DNA from: Micavibrio aeruginosavorus
GTDB lineage: Bacteria; Pseudomonadota; Alphaproteobacteria; Micavibrionales; Micavibrionaceae
Length of the DNA: 10,563 bases
NCBI GenBank assembly: GCA_003241285.1
Contig: QFOT01000068.1
Coordinates: 1 to 10,563, forward strand
Direction of reading: 5' to 3'
In this document: in pieces, positions 6,455 through 10,563 of the stretch
Layout of the letters: the number at the start of each line of letters is the position of its first letter
How positions within the stretch are numbered: position 1 is the first letter of the stretch
The notes under the pieces: generated by a model
The model's database searches: none
Told to the model about the DNA's origin: nothing
Seen by the model: the letters and a program-made list of their open reading frames with translations, nothing else
Program-made: the position numbers and the translations under genes

Positions 6455-7240
6455 ATGAAATTAAAAATAATGCCGGACTCAGGCTTTACCCTCGTCGAAT
6501 TGTCGATCGTCATGATCATCATCGGTCTGTTGATCGGCGGGATTCTTAAAGGGCAGGAACTTGTAAGCAATGCCAAGATCGCAACGCTTGTTTCACAGGC
6601 CAAGCAGGTTACCGCAGCATATAATACCTTCTACGATAGTTATAATGCAGTGCCCGGCGATATAGCTTATGCAACGACAATGATTGCAAATTGCAATGCC
6701 GCTTCGTTCTGCAGTAATGGCAGCGGGAATAATTTGCTGGGAGAAACGGCGGCAGACTGGGAAAGACAGGGATGGGAAGATATTGCATCCGCTATCGATT
6801 CAGAAAACACTCAGTTCTGGAAGCATCTGGCGCTGGCGGATCTGATCGGCGGCTTAAATCCCGGAGCTGGAGTTATCGAATGGGGGAAGACCCACCCATA
6901 TACATCTCTCGAAGCGGGTTTCCATGCCCGCAATAGCCGGGCACCGTCATCGGTGCATGGAAGTTTAAGCGGACTCATACTTGTTTTGCGAAATGACATC
7001 ACGGGAAACTGGAAGTGCGATAATCCGGGGCGTGATAATTGCGCGATCTCCGGCGATTACGCCTACCGCATCGATGCTAAAATGGATGATGGCTATGCGT
7101 TCTCAGGAATTATACAATCGATCAGCTCTAATTGGGGCAATGGCTGTGGACTGGCCAATCATGAGCTGAACGGGCCTGACGGCTATGCGCATAATGTATC
7201 AACCAGATCTTGCGATATGATGTTCAAGGTGGCGAACTAA
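6455..7240 (+). CDS. Prepilin-like protein, array copy 4
   Basis: This is a 261-residue paralogue starting nine bases after the copy 3 stop. The leader MKLKIMPDSG ends at G10 and the mature part begins FTLVELS with E at position 5. It keeps the cysteine loop (C-x5-C-SNGSGN), SENTQFWKHLALADLIGG, W-x-C with NC eight residues on, DAKMDDGYAFSG, GCG and SCDMMF. A 41-base stretch inside (6812-6852) is identical to the matching stretch of copy 1, although these two copies are otherwise less alike than 3 and 4. Its stop codon overlaps by two bases the stop of the convergent permease gene, and no terminator is visible, so transcripts may run into the antisense of that gene. Confidence 0.88.
   Translation: MKLKIMPDSGFTLVELSIVMIIIGLLIGGILKGQELVSNAKIATLVSQAKQVTAAYNTFYDSYNAVPGDIAYATTMIANCNAASFCSNGSGNNLLGETAADWERQGWEDIASAIDSENTQFWKHLALADLIGGLNPGAGVIEWGKTHPYTSLEAGFHARNSRAPSSVHGSLSGLILVLRNDITGNWKCDNPGRDNCAISGDYAYRIDAKMDDGYAFSGIIQSISSNWGNGCGLANHELNGPDGYAHNVSTRSCDMMFKVAN
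6812..6852 (+). repeat. 41-base identical block, copy in pilin 4
   Basis: This is the partner of the block at 4443-4483 in copy 1, identical over 41 bases, with the bases just before it also nearly the same (one difference in the preceding nine). It lies in the same reading frame and at the equivalent place in the protein. Confidence 0.7.
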
Positions 7241-8118
7241 ACTTTTTCTCTTAAGTACAGAAAGTATCCGCTCATAAGAATAAGTGCACTTCCGCAGATC
7301 GCCACAAAATTCAGATTTTCTTCAAAGATAAAAATACCCATTAAAACCGCCCAGATAATCTGACTGTATTGTGTCGCCGATACCAGAGCGGCCTTGGTTT
7401 TCTGAAAGGCGCGGATATAGGCAATACAACCGGCTGCGCCGATACCCCCGCCAAAAAAAAGAAGCATCAAATCAAAGCCCGGCATATCTATGGGGTTTGA
7501 TTTGATAATCATCAGATAGAAAACTGTCACCGCGAGTATTGAAATAAAGGAAAGTGAGAAAGCGTTTTCCTCCTGGCAATATTTGCGCAGAAAAAGGATT
7601 TTTGTGCCTCCGGCGACAACATTGAGAAAGGCGGCAGCCCAGGCCAGAGCGTTGTAATTTGACTGCGAAGAATCAGAATCCGTAGCCAATGGGGCGCACG
7701 TAACGATAAGCGCGCCGCAAAAGCCAAGAATAACGGCATGAATTTCCTGACGACGTAAATGCTCCTTTAAAAATATATGAGCCATGATCAAGACGAAAAC
7801 AGGCGTACACAAGACGACGATAAATAATTCCGTGATCGGCAGATGCTTTAGTGCATAGACGAACAAGGTTTGTTCAGCCAGGAACAACAATCCGGCGATA
7901 ATACCTTTCCATTTCTGTGCAGGAAGAAAAGATATTTTTTGCCAATATCCGTAAGCTCCCAGGAACAAAAGGGAGAAAAAATATCCGATGAATATAACCG
8001 TTTCCAGAGGGAAGGCGCGCAAGGAGTATTTAAAAATCCCGTCATTGATGCTGAATGTCAGCATGGCAAATAGGGCAAGCAGGATGCCTTGCGTTTGCAG
8101 GGAATATTTTTTGATCAT
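7237..8118 (-). CDS. EamA/DMT family transporter
   Basis: This 293-residue membrane protein has about ten hydrophobic helices in two homologous EamA halves, the usual length and build of the drug/metabolite transporter superfamily. The first half shows the typical ALKHLPITELFIVVLCTPVF segment (residues 89-108) and a cytoplasmic LKEHLRRQE turn. The second half repeats it as AFQKTKAALVSATQYSQIIW (237-256) followed by FEENL. Such proteins export or import small metabolites, and the substrate cannot be told here. The start has an AGAGG ribosome site five bases upstream. That site lies within a few bases of the U-run of the nrdB terminator, so there is no room for a separate promoter between them. 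Expression probably depends on read-through from nrdB or on a promoter inside the nrdB 3' end. It meets pilin copy 4 tail to tail. Confidence 0.9.
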   Translation of the reverse strand: MIKKYSLQTQGILLALFAMLTFSINDGIFKYSLRAFPLETVIFIGYFFSLLFLGAYGYWQKISFLPAQKWKGIIAGLLFLAEQTLFVYALKHLPITELFIVVLCTPVFVLIMAHIFLKEHLRRQEIHAVILGFCGALIVTCAPLATDSDSSQSNYNALAWAAAFLNVVAGGTKILFLRKYCQEENAFSLSFISILAVTVFYLMIIKSNPIDMPGFDLMLLFFGGGIGAAGCIAYIRAFQKTKAALVSATQYSQIIWAVLMGIFIFEENLNFVAICGSALILMSGYFLYLREKV

Positions 8119-8130
8119 AGGGGCCTCTAT

Positions 8131-8157
8131 AAAAAAACCCGGCTTGTGCCGGGTTTT
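8131..8157 (-). terminator. Intrinsic terminator after nrdB
   Basis: On the minus strand the ten-base stem AAAACCCGGC, loop ACAA, GCCGGGTTTT is followed by further T residues to 8131. It begins about eight bases after the nrdB stop codon. The structure is a strong intrinsic terminator. On the + strand the stem is followed by only four T, so that direction is weaker. The next gene on the same strand starts only 13 bases beyond it. Confidence 0.9.
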
Positions 8158-8164
8158 GAATTAA

Positions 8165-9244
8165 TCAACTTTCTTTCGCAGCGCGCTTGTCTTTCGCATA
8201 CTGACCGGTAAAGAGCTGGTCGGAGAATACCTCTTCCCACGTGCCTTGTGTCGAGGCTTTGGAATATTCGGTGGAGCGGTTTTCGAAGAAGTTGGTGTGC
8301 TCCGCGCCGTTCAGCATCTGATCCATCCAAGGAAGCGGGTTTTTATCGATGCCGAAGATTGGCTCAAGATTAAGCTGCTGCAGGCGGCGGTCGCCGATAT
8401 AACGGATATAGTCTTTGACCTCCTGCGGTGTCAGGCCTTCGATTTCGCCTTGTTCGAAACACAGATCGATAAACGCATCTTCGAAGCCGACGATAGTTGA
8501 GCAGCTTTCGGTAATTTCACGTTTCAAGTCTTCGTCCCAGATATCATGGTTTTCTTCGATAAAGGCATTGAAGAGTTTGATCATGGAAAGACAGTGCAAT
8601 GTTTCGTCGCGCACCGACCATGTTACGATCTGGCCCATACCCTTCATTTTATTGAAGCGCGGGAAATTCATCAGGATCGCGAAAGACGCAAAAAGTTGCA
8701 GGCCTTCGGTAAACGCGCCGAACATCGCCATGGTTTTGGCGATATCGCGGCGGGATTTCATCGACGCATTCTGCATGTAATCGAATTTATCTTTCATTTC
8801 CTTGTATTGAAGGAAAGCGGAATACTCGACTTCCGGCATACCGATCGTATCCAGAAGGTGGGAATAGGCAGCGATATGAACGGTTTCGATATTGGAGAAG
8901 GCCGACAGCATCATCTGGACTTCGACCGGGCCGAAGACCTGAGAGTAATGCTTCATATAGCAGTTATTGACTTCAACGTCAGATTGCGTGAAGAAACGGA
9001 AAATCTGCGTCATCAGGTTGCGCTCGGAATCAGTGAGGTTCTTTTTCCAGTCGCGGACGTCTTCGGCAAGCGGCACTTCCTCCGGCAACCAGTGAATACG
9101 CTGCTGTGTCAGCCAAGCTTCATAGCACCACGGATAGAGAAACGGTTTATAAACATGGCGCTCGATCAGAAGCGGCGATTTCGTATTCTCGATATCGTTT
9201 TCGACATTCATTTCAGCGGCAACGGCAGCAGCTTTTGCGGACAT
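8165..9244 (-). CDS. nrdB: Ribonucleoside-diphosphate reductase class Ia, beta subunit
   Basis: This 359-residue protein is the small (R2) subunit that holds the di-iron centre and stable tyrosyl radical. The radical passes to the alpha subunit NrdA for reduction of NDPs to dNDPs in the cytoplasm. Iron ligands are visible as D89, E120 and H123 (in IETVHIAAY), E180 (FTEGLQ), E214 and H217 (RDETLH). The radical tyrosine is Y127, four residues after H123, so this is the tyrosyl-radical type. The C-terminal tail is the part that docks to NrdA. No nrdA is in the window. The ATG has a strong AAGGAGT site (9252-9258). Upstream lie two NrdR-like boxes and, further on, a TPP riboswitch with its own terminator. 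A strong terminator follows the stop. The sequence style fits Alphaproteobacteria. Confidence 0.96.
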   Translation of the reverse strand: MSAKAAAVAAEMNVENDIENTKSPLLIERHVYKPFLYPWCYEAWLTQQRIHWLPEEVPLAEDVRDWKKNLTDSERNLMTQIFRFFTQSDVEVNNCYMKHYSQVFGPVEVQMMLSAFSNIETVHIAAYSHLLDTIGMPEVEYSAFLQYKEMKDKFDYMQNASMKSRRDIAKTMAMFGAFTEGLQLFASFAILMNFPRFNKMKGMGQIVTWSVRDETLHCLSMIKLFNAFIEENHDIWDEDLKREITESCSTIVGFEDAFIDLCFEQGEIEGLTPQEVKDYIRYIGDRRLQQLNLEPIFGIDKNPLPWMDQMLNGAEHTNFFENRSTEYSKASTQGTWEEVFSDQLFTGQYAKDKRAAKES

Positions 9245-9338
9245 TCTGGATACTCCTTAAGTGACAATTATAGGGTCATAAAACCCCGATTCGGGTGGGA
9301 AGGAAAGGAAAGATTGGCTATCAAGGAAGATAACCAAC

Positions 9339-9387
9339 AATCAATATATTGTGCCATGATTAGCTTATTGCCTACTACATGTTGTGC
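9339..9387 (-). promoter_or_regulatory. Candidate pair of NrdR boxes upstream of nrdB
   Basis: Two related near-palindromes lie at 9339-9354 and 9372-9387. On the minus strand they read GCACAATATATTGATT and GCACAACATGTAGTAG. Compared with the published NrdR box (acaCwAtATaTwGtgt), they match at about 13 and 11 of 16 positions, judged by eye. The proximal one has a perfect CAATATATTG core. Centres are 33 bases apart, close to three helical turns, which is how NrdR boxes are usually paired. NrdR is the ATP/dATP-sensing repressor of ribonucleotide reductase genes. The position 95 to 143 bases before the nrdB ATG fits. The exact promoter elements were not resolved. Confidence 0.6.
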
Positions 9388-9416
9388 AACAAAGTTATTT
9401 TTTCTGTTTCTTAATT

Positions 9417-9452
9417 AAAAACCCCGTAATCGAACTGGATCGATTACGGGGT
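9417..9452 (-). terminator. Intrinsic terminator of the TPP riboswitch
   Basis: On the minus strand ACCCCGTAATCGA (13 bases), a six-base loop and TCGATTACGGGGT form a perfect stem followed by TTTTT. It begins four bases after the riboswitch P1 helix. Part of its 5' arm and loop (UAAUCGAUCCAG, 9446-9435) can instead pair with CUGGAUACGGUUA inside the aptamer (9491-9479), with one bulged A and one G-U pair. This gives a plausible antiterminator when the aptamer is unfolded. The hairpin is also symmetrical on the + strand but lacks a T-run there. Confidence 0.92.
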
Positions 9453-9456
9453 CTGG

Positions 9457-9546
9457 AGCAAACTTCCTGCGCCGGTATTAACCGTATCCAGGTTCAGGGG
9501 ATATATTCTCAGCCCATCAAGTAAATGATAAGCACTCCCGTTTGCT
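9457..9546 (-). ncRNA. TPP (thiamin pyrophosphate) riboswitch aptamer
   Basis: Read on the minus strand, the region has all the marks of a THI-box aptamer. The closing P1 helix is AGCAAAC/GTTTGCT (9546-9540 with 9463-9457). Then come CGGGAGTGC, the pyrimidine-sensing GGCTGAGA element, CCTGAACCTGG, GGTTAATACC and GCGCAGGAA. These match the conserved order of the class, which binds thiamin pyrophosphate and normally controls thiamin synthesis or transport genes. A terminator follows directly, so TPP binding should stop transcription. The next gene downstream on this strand is nrdB, about 170 bases past the terminator. No thiamin gene is seen in the window. The aptamer call is strong; what it controls is open. 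Confidence 0.95.
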
Positions 9547-9622
9547 GTATTTTGCTAACCTTTAAGTGGTTAACATGTTCCGGTGAATGCGGAAGTATTT
9601 AAAAGATTTGAGAAATGCGGAA

Positions 9623-9687
9623 CCCCGCAGCGATTTTCACGCGTGCGGGGCCCAAAGCCCGAAGAGGAATAGGTTGTATTCTCTTCG
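9623..9687. other. Two hairpin-forming repeats between the orphan gene and the riboswitch
   Basis: CCCCGC (9623-9628) pairs with GCGGGG (9645-9650), with an inner GCG/CGC step. A second hairpin at 9660-9687 has 11 paired bases (CGAAGAGAATA with TATTCTCTTCG on the minus strand, one bulged C) and a five-base loop. A small CCAAT/ATTGG repeat lies at 9696-9710. None is followed by a U-run. They lie after the end of the minus-strand gene at 9729 and may protect or end its mRNA, but this is inference. No clear gene is seen between 9547 and 9728. Confidence 0.35.
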
Positions 9688-9728
9688 TTATCTAACCAAT
9701 GATCTATTGGATGAAATGTTCCCTCGTT

Positions 9729-10382
9729 TTATTGACCTGGCGTTGGAAAAGACGGCGCTGCGGCAGGGGCTACAGCCGGGTTTGCCGCAGTCGCCGCTGC
9801 TTGCAGGGCTGAGGGGATGCCTTGAATTCTTTCCAAACGTGAAATTTCTCCGTCGACTGTCTGTGAGAAGGCTTTCTTGTCGGCTTCCGGCATCTCGGAT
9901 TTCGGAATTTTTTTGATCTCTTTAAGGCTTTCACCAAGCTCCGCGATGACGTTCTGGCGTGTTTCTGCAGGGGTTGCTCCGGCTTGCAATGGTCCTTCTG
10001 CATCGCGGCCTGTTTTACCCGCGATAAAAGCATCGGTATCCTGTGCATATTTCAAACTAGCATTGAGCTTTGCCGGTGCATTGGCATCGGCCAGTTCTTT
10101 TTGGAGCTGGGCCGGTGTTTTGGCTTCGTTACGAATCTCCGCTGTAAGTTCACCGCTTTCCAGTTTGCGGGCTTTCATTTTCCCGTCTTTGGTTTCATCT
10201 ACGCGGTAATATTCTGCTGGACCGTTTTTGCCTTTTTGCATTTGAACAACATATTCCGGCGGGCCGTCATTTGCGTTTTGAACGCTCTTCGCAACCTTAT
10301 CAAATGTGCCTAATAGTCCCCCGGCTTTTTCCAAAGGGTTGGAAATTCCTGCTTTTCTTAATAGTCCGTCACCTAAACCCAT
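9729..10382 (-). CDS. Hypothetical protein, charged with Pro/Ala-rich tail
   Basis: The 217-residue product was not recognised. It has a glycine-rich, mildly hydrophobic N-terminus (MGLGDGLLRKAGI) without a signal peptide or membrane helix. A beta-prone part follows at about 43-75, with the related stretches PPEYVVQMQKGKNG and PAEYYRVDETKDG. The middle to C-terminal part is charged and helical (about 88-185), and an Ala/Pro tail runs from about 190 to the end. There are no Cys or Trp residues. Composition suggests a soluble, partly disordered protein. The start is supported by a GAGGG ribosome site seven bases upstream, and the long open frame with a matching start makes it likely to be real. 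It is separated from nrdB by the riboswitch region, so it is probably transcribed alone. No function is proposed. Confidence 0.7.
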   Translation of the reverse strand: MGLGDGLLRKAGISNPLEKAGGLLGTFDKVAKSVQNANDGPPEYVVQMQKGKNGPAEYYRVDETKDGKMKARKLESGELTAEIRNEAKTPAQLQKELADANAPAKLNASLKYAQDTDAFIAGKTGRDAEGPLQAGATPAETRQNVIAELGESLKEIKKIPKSEMPEADKKAFSQTVDGEISRLERIQGIPSALQAAATAANPAVAPAAAPSFPTPGQ

Positions 10383-10442
10383 AGCATCACCCTCATTTTT
10401 TGTTTAATTCCCCCGAGCTTAAACGAAAAAGATAAATTTTAT

Positions 10443-10548
10443 GTAAATGATCATTGTGCCGATCTTTCGCATTTCAAAAACCGGGCTGGGCTGTGAAAAA
10501 AGGCGGCGCGATTGGAATGAAAGCCTCGAAGCATAATTTATCATTTAC
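10443..10548. other. Inverted pair of nine-base elements upstream of the hypothetical gene
   Basis: GTAAATGAT at 10443-10451 recurs inverted as ATCATTTAC at 10540-10548. The first copy overlaps a perfect ten-base palindrome, AATGATCATT (10446-10455). They lie 60-165 bases before the start codon of the minus-strand gene and might be operator sites in its promoter region. The elements are AT-rich and short, so chance is possible. No gene is supported between 10383 and the window end. Confidence 0.2.
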
Positions 10549-10563
10549 CATATCGGGCCGGAT

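Larger units (their letters stand above)
4092..7240 (+). repeat. Tandem array of four prepilin-like paralogues
   Basis: Four genes of about 780 bases follow each other with gaps of 0, 14 and 9 bases. The 72-base segments coding for the cleavage site and N-terminal helix (4125-4196, 4905-4976, 5687-5758, 6482-6553) differ mostly by synonymous third-base changes. Similarity drops in the exported domain and returns at shared blocks around the cysteines. The layout shows amplification by tandem duplication, and the repeats are long enough to allow recombination between copies. It is not CRISPR-like: the repeats are coding and very widely spaced. Confidence 0.85.

Noticed and set aside
4125..6553. 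Four regularly placed, near-identical 72-base segments as a possible CRISPR or mobile-element signal
   Set aside because: The segments code for the conserved pilin N-terminus in frame. Spacing is about 780 bases and there are no terminal inverted repeats or transposase.
9270..9296. Small CCCG/CGGG hairpin followed by GTTTT, and a TATAAT match, just upstream of nrdB on the minus strand
   Set aside because: The stem is only four to five pairs, and no -35 element lies at a suitable distance from the TATAAT, so neither a terminator nor a promoter is supported.
9268..9357. 29-codon frame on the minus strand between the riboswitch terminator and nrdB
   Set aside because: It has no ribosome site and its start overlaps the candidate NrdR box region. 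It could be a leader peptide, but nothing supports it.
8546..9418. 290-codon open frame on the + strand opposite nrdB
   Set aside because: It is the antisense shadow of a well-conserved nrdB and runs on into the regulatory region. Its translation shows no family features.
9587..9916. 109-codon frame on the + strand
   Set aside because: Most of it is antisense to the gene at 9729-10382. It lacks a convincing ribosome site and its protein has no recognisable pattern.
10447..10551. Two frames of 25-29 codons, one on each strand, near the window end
   Set aside because: They are short, overlap each other, lack ribosome sites and show no recognisable protein features.

Overview
The window looks like a chromosomal piece of an alphaproteobacterium of moderate GC content. 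This placement rests on protein flavour only: an alphaproteobacterial-style class Ia NrdB, a DUF47-Pit phosphate pair, a short PhoH and Sco/SenC. A free-living or predatory Micavibrio-like relative would fit, but the sequence alone does not settle the taxon. Nothing points to phage, IS elements, CRISPR, tRNA or rRNA.

Layout from left to right. (1) The last 52 codons of panC lie on the + strand at 1-158 and converge on a minus-strand operon: phoH (1354-2085), a Sco1/SenC copper chaperone (657-1325) and a GNAT acetyltransferase (155-670), with tight spacing and overlap. phoH is preceded by a foldable stretch (2162-2239) and an intrinsic terminator (2126-2159) only about 40 bases before its start codon, which suggests an attenuated leader or a small RNA. 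(2) A + strand pair, a DUF47/PhoU-like gene and a Pit-type phosphate permease (2399-4043), is followed by four tandem, nearly abutting paralogous genes for prepilin-like proteins (4092-7240). All four keep the prepilin peptidase site and six cysteines, but no pilus assembly ATPase, platform protein or peptidase is present here. (3) On the minus strand, an EamA/DMT permease (7237-8118) meets the pilin array tail to tail and follows nrdB (8165-9244), with a strong terminator between them. (4) The 485-base region upstream of nrdB holds, in order toward nrdB, a TPP (thiamin pyrophosphate) riboswitch aptamer (9457-9546), an intrinsic terminator (9417-9452) and two NrdR-box-like palindromes (9339-9387). 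(5) A minus-strand gene of unknown function (9729-10382) and a short empty tail close the window.

The most notable point is the TPP riboswitch, which has a visible terminator and a plausible antiterminator, yet whose only downstream gene is nrdB rather than a thiamin gene. The second is the four-gene pilin array with long direct repeats that could support gene conversion.
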